Assembly: GCA_002428455.1 (NCBI GenBank)
Contig: DIWL01000045.1
Location: forward strand, 1 to 19,204
DNA: 19,204 nt
Source: Anaerolineaceae bacterium UBA6107
GTDB taxonomy: Bacteria; Chloroflexota; Anaerolineae; Anaerolineales; Anaerolineaceae
Direction: 5' to 3'
Shown here in pieces: positions 1 through 6,933 of the stretch. Position 1 is the stretch's first letter, and every line of letters starts with the position of its first letter. The notes below the pieces were generated by a model. It had not been told where the DNA came from. It did no database searches and worked only from the letters and a program-made list of their open reading frames with translations. Both the position numbers and the translations under genes were made by a program.

Positions 1-879
1 CGCCTGCCGGTGGGATACATTCCCAACGTGCAGTTCGCGCCGCTTTACGTGGCGATTGAGAAGGGGTATTACCGGGATGCCGGTTTGGATGTGAACCTGG
101 ATTACAGCATGGAGAACGATAACGTTGTTCTCACAGCCACCGACGAGTTGCAGTTCGCGGTGGTATCCGGTGAGCAGGTGCTGCTGGCTCGCGCGCAGCA
201 GATGCCGGTGGTGTATGTGATGGCATGGTACCAGCAGTACCCCGTGGGCATCGCTGCCAAGACCTCCTCAGGCATAAACAGTGTGGCGGACCTGAAAGGC
301 AAAAAGGTCGGGCTGCCCGGCCTTTACGGCGCATCGTACATTGGTGCCATCGCCATGCTGGATGCCGCCGGGTTAAAGGAATCCGATGTGATCCTCGATT
401 CCATCGGGTACAACCAGGTGGAGATGCTGATGGCGGATAAGGATGACGCGGTGGTGATCTACGTGGCCAATGAGCCGGTGCAGCTGGAAAAGTTGGGTGC
501 CGAGATCAACGTGTTCAAGGCATCCGATGCGATGGATCTGGTTGCCAACGGCATCATCACCAATGAAAAGACGCTTAAGGAAAATCCTGAATTGGTGAAG
601 GCACTGGTGACCGCCACGCTTAAAGGTCTCGAGTACACCAGCCAGCACCCTGAAGAGGCCTACGAGATCTGCAAGAAGTATGTGGAAAACCTGGCCGAGG
701 CGGATCAGGAGGTGCAAATGCAGGTGCTGCTGCGCTCGATCGAGTTATGGCAGGGCGAAAAGTTGGGTTATTCCCAGCCGGCGGCCTGGGAAAATATGCA
801 GCGCATCCTGTTGGAAATGGGGCTGCTCAGCTCCGAGCTGGATCTCACAGCGGCTTATGACAACCGCTTCATTCCATAA
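1..879 (+). CDS. ABC transporter substrate-binding protein, NMT1/THI5-like (5' partial)
   Basis: The reading frame is open to the first base of the window, so the start codon and signal peptide lie upstream; an in-frame GTG at 10 is not the real start. About 292 residues are visible. The stretch GYIPNVQFAPLYVAIEKGYY followed by AGLDV is the typical first lobe of NMT1/THI5-like periplasmic binding proteins, and VADLKGKKVGLPGLYGASYI is the typical second block. These proteins bind a small ligand outside the membrane and hand it to a permease. The ATPase follows 9 bases later in the same direction, and the permease is presumably upstream. Family members carry thiamine pyrimidine precursors, riboflavin (RibY of Chloroflexus), taurine, sulfonates or nitrate. 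The IPNVQFAP wording seems closest to the vitamin-precursor group, but I cannot fix the ligand, and no riboswitch is inside the window. Confidence 0.88.
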   Translation, partial: RLPVGYIPNVQFAPLYVAIEKGYYRDAGLDVNLDYSMENDNVVLTATDELQFAVVSGEQVLLARAQQMPVVYVMAWYQQYPVGIAAKTSSGINSVADLKGKKVGLPGLYGASYIGAIAMLDAAGLKESDVILDSIGYNQVEMLMADKDDAVVIYVANEPVQLEKLGAEINVFKASDAMDLVANGIITNEKTLKENPELVKALVTATLKGLEYTSQHPEEAYEICKKYVENLAEADQEVQMQVLLRSIELWQGEKLGYSQPAAWENMQRILLEMGLLSSELDLTAAYDNRFIP

Positions 880-888
880 GGCAGGTGT

Positions 889-1647
889 ATGACTGACGGC
901 TTTCTCGATATCAGCAACCTGGGGATGACCTTCCGCGACCGGAAAGGCGATCTTGAGGTATTGCGGGATATCAGCTTCTCCCTGGGTAATGAGGAGTTCC
1001 TCTGCGTGCTGGGTCCTTCGGGCAGCGGCAAGAGCACACTACTGCGCCTGATCGCCGGCCTGCTCAAACCCACTGCCGGCGAGATCAATTTCGGGGAATG
1101 TGATTGCGCGCCGCGTGTGGGTCTGGTCTTTCAGCATGCCAACCTGATGCCCTGGCGCAGCGTACGGCAGAACATCGCCCTGCCGCTGGAGCTGCAGCAA
1201 ATTGGAGCTGATGAGATCAATGCGCGGGTGGATCAGATGATCCGCCTGGTGGGGCTGGAGGAGTTCAGCCACAGCTGGCCATCGGAGCTTTCGGGGGGTA
1301 TGGCACAGCGCGTGGCGATCGCCCGCGCTTTCATCCAGGAACCGGATCTGCTGCTGCTCGATGAACCCTTTGGTGCTCTCGACGCGCTCACCCGCGAGCG
1401 CATGGGGGCGGAGCTGCTCAACATCTGGCAGGGCAGCCGCATCCCGGTGATCATGGTCACCCATTCCATCTCCGAAGCGCTGCTGCTTTCCGACCGTGTG
1501 CTGGTCTTTACGCACCGGCCGGGTCAGCTAGCCCAGGATGTACCAGTTACTTTTCCCCGTCCGCGCAGCGAGGAGCTGCGTTACACCGCCGCGTTCCAGG
1601 ACCAGGAACGTGCTTTGCGGGGGACTTTACGCGAGAAGATCAGTTAA
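889..1647 (+). CDS. ABC transporter ATP-binding protein (SsuB/TauB/ThiZ-like)
   Basis: This 252-residue protein is the cytoplasmic ATPase that powers the importer whose binding protein lies just upstream. It has a complete nucleotide-binding domain: Walker A GPSGSGKST, a Q-loop in VGLVFQHANLMPW, signature LSGGMAQRVAIARA, Walker B LLLLDEPFGALD, and an H-loop histidine in VTHSISEA. FQHANLMPW and FGALDALTRE are characteristic of the nitrate/sulfonate/taurine/thiamine-precursor ATPases. Length is normal for the family. The ATG at 889 follows the upstream stop by 9 bases and has AGGTG just before it. The last 8 bases overlap, tail to tail, the end of holB on the other strand, leaving no room for a terminator between the two. 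Function as a transport ATPase is sure; the substrate is not. Confidence 0.93.
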   Translation: MTDGFLDISNLGMTFRDRKGDLEVLRDISFSLGNEEFLCVLGPSGSGKSTLLRLIAGLLKPTAGEINFGECDCAPRVGLVFQHANLMPWRSVRQNIALPLELQQIGADEINARVDQMIRLVGLEEFSHSWPSELSGGMAQRVAIARAFIQEPDLLLLDEPFGALDALTRERMGAELLNIWQGSRIPVIMVTHSISEALLLSDRVLVFTHRPGQLAQDVPVTFPRPRSEELRYTAAFQDQERALRGTLREKIS

Positions 1648-2629
1648 TACAGGGAATTTCAAGCAGGATATTATCCAGCAACAGGCGCAGGTTGGCGTTT
1701 GCTTCCAGGTTTTCCAGCCCCAGCACGAGGGTGTTGACCATGCCCAGTGCACGTTTTTGCGGCAGCGATCCGGCGATGCGGGTGCTATCAGCGGCATAAT
1801 CGAGATTGACCACCTTTTCCCCCATCCCATTAACCGCCAGGAAGATATCGCGTGTGAAGGACAGCCAGACCTGCAGCATCAGCCGCAGCTGATCTCGGTT
1901 GCGTGCCAGGTTCTCCGCCGCCGCGAAGCGTTCCCGCCGGTTGAGCGGCAGCAGGCGTAAAAACTCGTCCAGCCAGCCGCGGCGTTTCTCCAGCGTGGCG
2001 GGGTCAGCTGCCATCTGGCGCGCCAGCCCGGGGCGGCCGCTGGAAAGGTGGGCGAAAAGACGCGCGTCCTGTGCAGCGATCCCCCAACGGGCCATCAGGG
2101 CATTTTCCAGTGTTTCCACCGGCACGGGGCGCAGGCGCAGGATCTCGCAGCGTGAGGATATGGTCGGCAGCAGAGAGTCGGCTGAATCGGCCGTGAGCAG
2201 CAGGATGACCAGCGGCGGCGCTTCTTCGAGGGTTTTCAGCAGTGCGTTCTGCGCGCTGGTGTTGGCCAGTTGAAAGTTGAGCAGCAGGGCGACGCGGTAG
2301 CGCGCCTCGTAGGGGGTGAGGGAAAGGGTGTGCTGCAGTTCGCGCACCTGCCCTACCTTGATCATGCCGCCATCGCTTTCAGGGGTGACCAGGCTCAGGT
2401 CGGGCAGCTGCATGGCGGCGGTCTGCCGGCATGCGCGGCAGGTACCGCAATAATCACCGGGAGCTGGCGGTTGCTGGCAGTTGAGGGCGCTGGCAAACTC
2501 CAAAGCCAGGCTGCGCCGCCCCACACCGGGGGCTCCGGTGAGGAGATAGGCGTGACGCGCGTCATCCCGCGCAATGTGACTGCGCAGCAGGTTTTCAGCC
2601 CATTCGTGACCCAACAGGTCCCAACTCAT
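1640..2629 (-). CDS. holB: DNA polymerase III clamp-loader subunit delta-prime
   Basis: This 329-residue protein is the delta-prime subunit of the clamp loader that places the sliding clamp on primed DNA. I chose the ATG at 2629 because MSWDLLGHEWAENLL matches the family N-terminus. A longer frame to 2782 would add 51 unconvincing residues and overlap the upstream kinase gene. Visible are a four-cysteine zinc site (C51, C61, C64, C67), LLKTLEEAP at about 130-138 and the SRC motif at 159-161. The P-loop reads GAPGVGRRS (32-40), with arginine in place of the catalytic lysine. The Walker B region reads ALLLNFQ, without the usual acidic pair. A dead ATP site is known for E. coli delta-prime and separates it from DnaX. 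No clear ribosome-binding site precedes the start. The gene lies 49 bases after the kinase gene and is probably co-transcribed. Confidence 0.85.
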   Translation of the reverse strand: MSWDLLGHEWAENLLRSHIARDDARHAYLLTGAPGVGRRSLALEFASALNCQQPPAPGDYCGTCRACRQTAAMQLPDLSLVTPESDGGMIKVGQVRELQHTLSLTPYEARYRVALLLNFQLANTSAQNALLKTLEEAPPLVILLLTADSADSLLPTISSRCEILRLRPVPVETLENALMARWGIAAQDARLFAHLSSGRPGLARQMAADPATLEKRRGWLDEFLRLLPLNRRERFAAAENLARNRDQLRLMLQVWLSFTRDIFLAVNGMGEKVVNLDYAADSTRIAGSLPQKRALGMVNTLVLGLENLEANANLRLLLDNILLEIPCIN

Positions 2630-2678
2630 AGGGGGATTGTAGCCCAAAGGGGTAAAGCTGGCAACTCGGCGGGGTTGA

Positions 2679-4391
2679 TCAACCAAAGATGTGGTCGACA
2701 GCTGGGAATTCAGGTTCGGGGATGGGCACCCAAGCCAGCACCGTGGTCCCCTGATCGGGTTCGGAACTGATATCCACTTCACCGCCGGCGTTCAGCGCGC
2801 GGGTTTCCATGTTGGAAAGCCCGTGACCGATGGAGAGTTTGACCTTTTCCGGGTCAAAACCACGCCCGTCATCCCGCACTTCCAGGAGGGCGCGTTCAGC
2901 CGTGGTCCACACGGTTACCTCCACGTTGCGGGCTTTGGCGTGCTTGGCAATGTTGGCGAGGGCTTCCTGGCAGATGTGGAATAGTGCCAGCGACTGGGGT
3001 TCGGGGAGGTTGGTAACACCACCATTGGGGCATTTCAGGATGACATCCACGAGCGTATTGGCACGGAATTCCTGTACGAGCCGGTTGATGCCTTGCGTGA
3101 TATTCTCATCCTTTAATTGCCGCGGGCGCAGGTCCAGGATGTAGGCGCGAATATCGCGGATGGTGCTGTTGAGGTCATTGATGGCCTGTTCAATGAGCCC
3201 GCTGGCCTGGGCGGGTGTTTCCTTGAGCAACAGTCGGGCGTGTTCGAGGGTGAGCCCTACTGCGTAGATGGACTGGATAATGCCATCGTGCAGGTCCATG
3301 CCGATGCGGTCGCGTTCCTCAAGGATGGCGAGGCGGCGCCCCTGCACGTTGAGGCGGATGTTCTCGATGGCGGTTGCCATCCAGGCTCCCATCGCCTTGG
3401 CGAACTGGACATCGGGCTCCTCGAGCGGCTGCGGGTGGCAGGTAGCCACGCACAGTACACCCACCGTCCCCAGGCGGCCTTTCATGGGGATCACCCCCAG
3501 TTGGTGCAAACCACGCAGCTTGGTCATCGGGTTGAGGTCGGCGTATTCGTTGTCGGTGATGTTGAGCACGATAGGGATATCGCCGACGGCAGCGCGGCCA
3601 ACCGTGCTTTCACCCAGTTTGAACTGGGCGCGTTTCCACAGGCTTTCCACTGCTTCACCGTGATGGATGAAAAGGTTCAACTGTTTGCTTTCAGCGTTGA
3701 CCAGGTAGATCTCGCTTACTTCCAGGCGCAGGTAATCCGCCAACTGGTTGAGACCCTGGTCGAGGATCTCTTTGATCTCGGTACCGGTGGCGAGGGTGGA
3801 GGCAAGCTGGTTGAGCAAGGCCAGGTTCTCGTTCTGGCGGGTCAGAACCCGGTCGCGCATGGCATAATCGCGGAAAAGGCGCGCATTGACGATGGCAATG
3901 CCCGCATACCGCGCCAGTATCTCGGCGATGCGCTGATCCTCTTCGGAAAAGTCGGGGGAATTCACTTTATCGGTGATCAGGATTATGGCGATCAGGCGTT
4001 TACCCTGGAAGACCGGCAAACCCATGAAGGAGGTCATACCGGGGTGGAAGGGAGGAAAGCCAATATGCCGCGGGTCTTTGCCGAGATTGGAAACGCGGAT
4101 GGTTTTTTCAGAGGACATCACTGCCCTGAGAAGTCCCAGTCCCTGCGGCAGATGAGGCATCTGCTCCACCTGGGCGCGCGGCATACCGGCAGTGACAAAC
4201 CTTTCGATTTTCCCTTCTTCATCGAGGATGCCGATGGCGGCGTAATTGGCGCTGGTGCGTTCGAGCGCTATGGCAGGTACACGCTCCAGTACTTGATCAA
4301 TTGAAAGTACACCTAACAGTTCTGCTACATCGCGGTGCAATTTTAGCAGCCTGGTTTCGAAAGAATCCTGTCGTGGCGAATAGATGAGCAT
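2679..4391 (-). CDS. Cytoplasmic GAF-GAF sensor histidine kinase, NarL-partner type
   Basis: This 570-residue kinase has no membrane segment or signal peptide, so it should sense a cytoplasmic or diffusible signal. Two GAF domains lie at about 25-175 and 195-348. A HisKA_3 dimerisation domain follows with ILEERDRIGMDLHDGIIQSI, where H368 is the expected phosphorylation site. The ATPase domain has an N-box QEALANIAKHA (476-486), G1 DDGRGFD (507-513) and GHGLSNM (522-528). This layout is that of the DevS/NreB/LiaS side of the family, whose partners are NarL-type response regulators. None is encoded in the window, so the partner is elsewhere. The ATG at 4391 has a strong AAGGAAGG ribosome-binding site. 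The signal is unknown; I see no firm evidence for haem or an iron-sulfur cluster in the GAF domains. Confidence 0.9.
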   Translation of the reverse strand: MLIYSPRQDSFETRLLKLHRDVAELLGVLSIDQVLERVPAIALERTSANYAAIGILDEEGKIERFVTAGMPRAQVEQMPHLPQGLGLLRAVMSSEKTIRVSNLGKDPRHIGFPPFHPGMTSFMGLPVFQGKRLIAIILITDKVNSPDFSEEDQRIAEILARYAGIAIVNARLFRDYAMRDRVLTRQNENLALLNQLASTLATGTEIKEILDQGLNQLADYLRLEVSEIYLVNAESKQLNLFIHHGEAVESLWKRAQFKLGESTVGRAAVGDIPIVLNITDNEYADLNPMTKLRGLHQLGVIPMKGRLGTVGVLCVATCHPQPLEEPDVQFAKAMGAWMATAIENIRLNVQGRRLAILEERDRIGMDLHDGIIQSIYAVGLTLEHARLLLKETPAQASGLIEQAINDLNSTIRDIRAYILDLRPRQLKDENITQGINRLVQEFRANTLVDVILKCPNGGVTNLPEPQSLALFHICQEALANIAKHAKARNVEVTVWTTAERALLEVRDDGRGFDPEKVKLSIGHGLSNMETRALNAGGEVDISSEPDQGTTVLAWVPIPEPEFPAVDHIFG

Positions 4392-4410
4392 CTCTTAACC
4401 TTCCTTTTTT

Positions 4411-4440
4411 ATTGTAATCGAAGGATTGAAAATGCGTCAA
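4411..4440 (-). promoter_or_regulatory. Sigma-70-type promoter for the histidine kinase gene
   Basis: Read on the minus strand, TTGACG (4440-4435) and TACAAT (4416-4411) are separated by 18 bases. Transcription would start near 4404, giving a leader of about 13 bases that carries GGAAGG before the ATG at 4391. Both boxes are close to consensus. It is an inference without mapping data. Confidence 0.5.
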
Positions 4441-4489
4441 TTTTTATCCAATTTTTCGGAGTTTTCCTTTTAGCGTTAGGATTGTCATT

Positions 4490-4507
4490 TATAATCAACA
4501 AGAGGTG
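4490..4507 (+). promoter_or_regulatory. Possible -10 box and ribosome-binding site of the molybdopterin enzyme gene
   Basis: A perfect TATAAT lies at 4490-4495, 19 bases before the ATG at 4515, and AGAGGTG at 4501-4507 is a plausible ribosome-binding site. No good -35 box is seen at 16-18 bases. If the TATAAT is used, the transcript would start at about 4502, inside the ribosome-binding site, so the two readings compete. Confidence 0.35.
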
Positions 4508-4514
4508 AAACACA

Positions 4515-5153
4515 ATGGATAGCATTTTTCAACGCAAGGCTGAAGAAGAGAGGATCAAGAAGGAAGGACGACTGCCGCCCGGGCAGTCGCTGACTCAGAA
4601 GTTTCCTGTGTTGCATTACGGAGCGGTACCGGCCTTTGACCCGTTGACATGGGATTTCAGGGTGTTTGGGGAGGTGGAAGCCCCGTTGCGCCTGACTTGG
4701 GCGGAATTTAACCAGTTGCCGCGCACCAGCCTGAAGATGGATATTCACTGTGTGACGCGCTGGAGCAAGTTTGATACCGAATGGGAAGGGGTGTCAGTCA
4801 CTTCTTTGATCGACGCCGGGTTGATCAAACTAAAACCCGGAGCGAAATTTGTCATCCAGCACGCTGAGCACGGCTTTACCGCTAACCTGCCGTTGCAGGT
4901 GGTGCTGCAGGAAAACTTTCTGATGGCCACGCATTTCGAGGGTCAACCCATCACACCTGATCATGGCTACCCCTTACGCGGAATTATTGGTGCCATCCCG
5001 CAGAAAACGGAACTAAAAACACCTTATTTCTGGAAAGGCGCCAAATGGCTGCGCGCGCTGGAGTTTTCCACGGAGGATAAACCGGGTTTTTGGGAACAGG
5101 CGGGATATCACAACGATGCAGATGTGTGGCTGGAGGAACGTGTAGAGGACTGA
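4515..5153 (+). CDS. Sulfite oxidase-like molybdopterin oxidoreductase, cytoplasmic
   Basis: This 212-residue protein has the molybdopterin-binding fold of sulfite oxidase and MsrP (YedY). The diagnostic block is MDIHCVTRWSK (75-85), where C79 is the expected ligand of molybdenum. PDHGYPLRGIIGAIPQK is the second conserved block, near the cofactor pocket. YFWKGAKWLRALEF marks the end of the domain. The length fits the single-domain group that lacks the dimerisation and haem domains of animal sulfite oxidase. The N-terminus is charged and hydrophilic with no Tat or Sec signal, so unlike MsrP it should act in the cytoplasm. The substrate is unknown. It stands alone, transcribed away from the sensor kinase, with no haem or cofactor-synthesis partner nearby. 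Confidence 0.85.
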   Translation: MDSIFQRKAEEERIKKEGRLPPGQSLTQKFPVLHYGAVPAFDPLTWDFRVFGEVEAPLRLTWAEFNQLPRTSLKMDIHCVTRWSKFDTEWEGVSVTSLIDAGLIKLKPGAKFVIQHAEHGFTANLPLQVVLQENFLMATHFEGQPITPDHGYPLRGIIGAIPQKTELKTPYFWKGAKWLRALEFSTEDKPGFWEQAGYHNDADVWLEERVED

Positions 5154-5185
5154 TGCAGGGTAATTATTGGAAGAAAAAAATCAGG

Positions 5186-5210
5186 ACGGCTTGAGCAGCC
5201 GTTCTTTTTT
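5186..5210. terminator. Bidirectional rho-independent terminator
   Basis: ACGGCT (5186-5191) and AGCCGT (5197-5202) form a 6-bp stem with a 5-base loop. It is flanked by an A-run at 5174-5180 and a T-run at 5205-5210, so it can end transcripts from both strands. It separates the convergent molybdopterin enzyme and LysM genes. The LysM stop codon (5209-5211) begins inside the T-run. Confidence 0.8.
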
Positions 5211-6009
5211 ATCGATTTCGGAGGATGTAACGGGCGTAGAGTCCGATGCCGGCACCTGCCAGGATGATCAACCCGCCAAAGATGGCGATCAGGATGGACC
5301 CGCTCTCGGCACTCTCCTCCTGTTGCGCCTGGGTGTGACCGCTGACCTGGGCACTGAAATTAACGTGGGAAGTGTCACCCGCTTTCAATTCCACGGTGAT
5401 ATTCTGGCTGGATGTGGGATTATAACCGTCGGGGATGGCCATGCTGATGGCGTAGCGGCCTTCCGGGATATCCTCAAAGCAAAGTGATTCACCGGTTCCC
5501 AATGTGGTGCCCATGTTGGAATAATCGCCCTGCTGGTGGGTGATACTGACCTGCCCGCCAGCCAGTCCGGTATCGGTGATCTCTTCCTCCTCCGCCATGG
5601 CATTGCCGTTGACATCGTCGTAAAGAAAGATGCAGATGGTGCCAAATCCTTTCACCGGCTCAGGGGTGGGCAGGATGGAGGTGGGCGTGGGGGAAGGGCC
5701 GGGGGTGATAACGGCAGTGGGAACCGTACCGAGCAGTAGTTTCTGTCCGACCTGGAGGAAGCGGCACTTATCAAAATCCAACCCGTTGAGAGTGCGCAAC
5801 GTATCTACCGGTATGTTGTTGGTCAGGGCGATGCCGTCACAAGTCTCTCCGGATTTGACAATGTAATAGATAGCGCCGTTGGTATCCGCAGTGGGGGTAA
5901 AGTAAAGCACTTGGGCGTTGGCAGGAGCAGACAACAGCACGGAAAAGATCAACAGCGCACCGGTTAGCAGGACCAGGAAGAATGGAACAAAAAAGCCTCT
6001 TGATTTCAT
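5209..6009 (-). CDS. Secreted membrane-anchored LysM protein with SdrD-B-like domain
   Basis: This protein has 266 residues from the ATG at 6009. An upstream in-frame ATG at 6138 would put 43 polar residues before the signal peptide and is rejected. Residues 1-32 are a Sec signal peptide (hydrophobic core FFVPFFLVLLTGALLIF, likely cleavage after ANA). A LysM domain lies at about 47-94 (YYIVKSGETCDGIA to LQVGQKLLL), with C57 and C82 possibly bonded. Next come a Pro/Thr/Ser linker (about 98-119) and an SdrD-B or carboxypeptidase-regulatory-like beta domain (about 124-222, with DDVNGN and GRYAISM). A C-terminal membrane helix (about 238-258) ends with a basic tail. LysM binds N-acetylglucosamine polymers, so a cell-wall or envelope role is likely. 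There is no sortase motif. Its exact function is unknown. Confidence 0.8.
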   Translation of the reverse strand: MKSRGFFVPFFLVLLTGALLIFSVLLSAPANAQVLYFTPTADTNGAIYYIVKSGETCDGIALTNNIPVDTLRTLNGLDFDKCRFLQVGQKLLLGTVPTAVITPGPSPTPTSILPTPEPVKGFGTICIFLYDDVNGNAMAEEEEITDTGLAGGQVSITHQQGDYSNMGTTLGTGESLCFEDIPEGRYAISMAIPDGYNPTSSQNITVELKAGDTSHVNFSAQVSGHTQAQQEESAESGSILIAIFGGLIILAGAGIGLYARYILRNR

Positions 6010-6025
6010 TGGAGCCACAGGCAAA

Positions 6026-6031
6026 ATTATA
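6026..6031 (-). promoter_or_regulatory. Possible -10 box of the LysM protein gene
   Basis: TATAAT reads on the minus strand at 6031-6026, 16 bases before the chosen ATG at 6009. No clear -35 box and no ribosome-binding site are visible. It agrees with the start chosen here, because a start at 6138 would lie upstream of it. Confidence 0.35.
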
Positions 6032-6160
6032 ACATCAATCCCTTTTTGAACTTTCTGTGCGGGTTTATGAGTTGACCGCGTTGTGTAAAGATGTTCGTGT
6101 TCTTTACTTTTCATGTAAAATAAATAATAGACTACCAAAAAAAACAGAACGTTACCTAAT

Positions 6161-6165
6161 GGAGG
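6161..6165 (+). promoter_or_regulatory. Ribosome-binding site that fixes the ssb start
   Basis: GGAGG lies five bases before the ATG at 6171. An ATG at 6159 in the same frame would overlap this site and lacks one of its own. The 6171 start also matches the normal SSB N-terminus. Confidence 0.75.
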
Positions 6166-6170
6166 CAGCT

Positions 6171-6587
6171 ATGTATCAGAAATTGGTTATCGTTGGCAGG
6201 TTGGGCAGGGATCCGGAAATGCGCTTTACCCCCACGGGGCAGGCTGTAACGAGTTTTTCTGTGGCGACAGACCGCCAGTACACTGATCAGAGCGGGAAAC
6301 CGGTAAAAGAGACTGTCTGGTTCAGGGTAACCGCCTGGGGAAAACTGGCTGAGACCTGCAACAATTTTCTTCAAAAAGGAAAACTGGTATTGATCGAAGG
6401 AAGATTAACGGTGGACGCGAAATCGGGCGGACCGCGGGCATGGGTCGGGCAGGACGGTCAACCGCACGCTTCCTATGAGGTTACAGCGCAGACAGTGAAA
6501 TTCCTGTCACAGAGGTCAGAAAGCGCTGGTGAGGGCGGGGCAGAAGACGACATGGAAATTGCCCCATCAGATGACATACCGTTCTGA
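6171..6587 (+). CDS. ssb: Single-stranded DNA-binding protein
   Basis: This 138-residue protein coats single-stranded DNA during replication, recombination and repair. The OB fold is at about 1-108, with the conserved beginning QKLVIVGRLGRDPEMRFTPT, then TVWFRVTAWGKLAE and GKLVLIEGRL. A short acidic linker leads to the C-terminal tip DDIPF, the binding site for repair and replication partners, so the protein is complete. The linker is short (about 25 residues) compared with E. coli SSB. The leader between it and the divergent LysM gene is AT-rich, but I could not fix a single convincing promoter there. It is probably the first gene of a unit with the DUF3467 and translin genes, since the gaps are only 8 and 2 bases. 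Confidence 0.95.
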   Translation: MYQKLVIVGRLGRDPEMRFTPTGQAVTSFSVATDRQYTDQSGKPVKETVWFRVTAWGKLAETCNNFLQKGKLVLIEGRLTVDAKSGGPRAWVGQDGQPHASYEVTAQTVKFLSQRSESAGEGGAEDDMEIAPSDDIPF

Positions 6588-6595
6588 TCTGAATC

Positions 6596-6931
6596 ATGAA
6601 TAGCGAAGCGAAAAATCCGGCTCCCGGCATCCCCCCGATGGAGTTACCGGAAGATCTGGAGCCGGTCTACAGCAACATGGCGCGCATCAGCCACACGCCG
6701 TCAGAATTGACGGTTGATTTTGCCCGTATGTTGCCCGGACAAAAGCAGATGAAGGTGCTGGCGCGAATGCTGCTCTCACCGGTGGGGGCAAAATTACTGC
6801 TGCGGGCGCTGGCTGAGAACATTGCACGTTATGAGGCGTCCTTCGGCGAGATTCGCCTGCCCGGAGAAACCGGGCTGGCGAGTGACTTGTTCAGGCAGGT
6901 GCATCCTCCTGAACCACCCAAAACGGAATAG
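6596..6931 (+). CDS. DUF3467 family protein
   Basis: This 111-residue protein has the recognisable DUF3467 pattern: YSNMARISHTPSELTVDFAR (about 25-44), then MLPGQ, then LARMLLSPVGAKLLLRALAE with NIARYEASFGEI. The family is small and widespread in bacteria and archaea, and its function is not known to me. The protein is soluble, with no signal peptide or membrane helix; the N- and C-terminal ends are proline-rich and probably disordered. It starts 8 bases after ssb with no clear ribosome-binding site, which suggests coupled translation, and ends 2 bases before the translin gene. A role with nucleic acids or with the translin neighbour is inferred from position only. Confidence 0.8.
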   Translation: MNSEAKNPAPGIPPMELPEDLEPVYSNMARISHTPSELTVDFARMLPGQKQMKVLARMLLSPVGAKLLLRALAENIARYEASFGEIRLPGETGLASDLFRQVHPPEPPKTE

Positions 6932-6933
6932 GT

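Noticed and set aside
2630..2782. N-terminal extension of holB to an upstream ATG
   Set aside because: The added 51 residues do not resemble the family and would overlap the kinase gene by about 100 bases. MSWDLLGHEW at 2629 is the normal beginning.
3117..4304. A 395-codon open frame on the plus strand
   Set aside because: It lies fully antisense to the sensor kinase, which has clear domains and motifs. The translation shows no family pattern and is a shadow of biased codon use.
6010..6138. N-terminal extension of the LysM protein
   Set aside because: It would place 43 polar residues before a textbook signal peptide and would start upstream of the TATAAT at 6026-6031.
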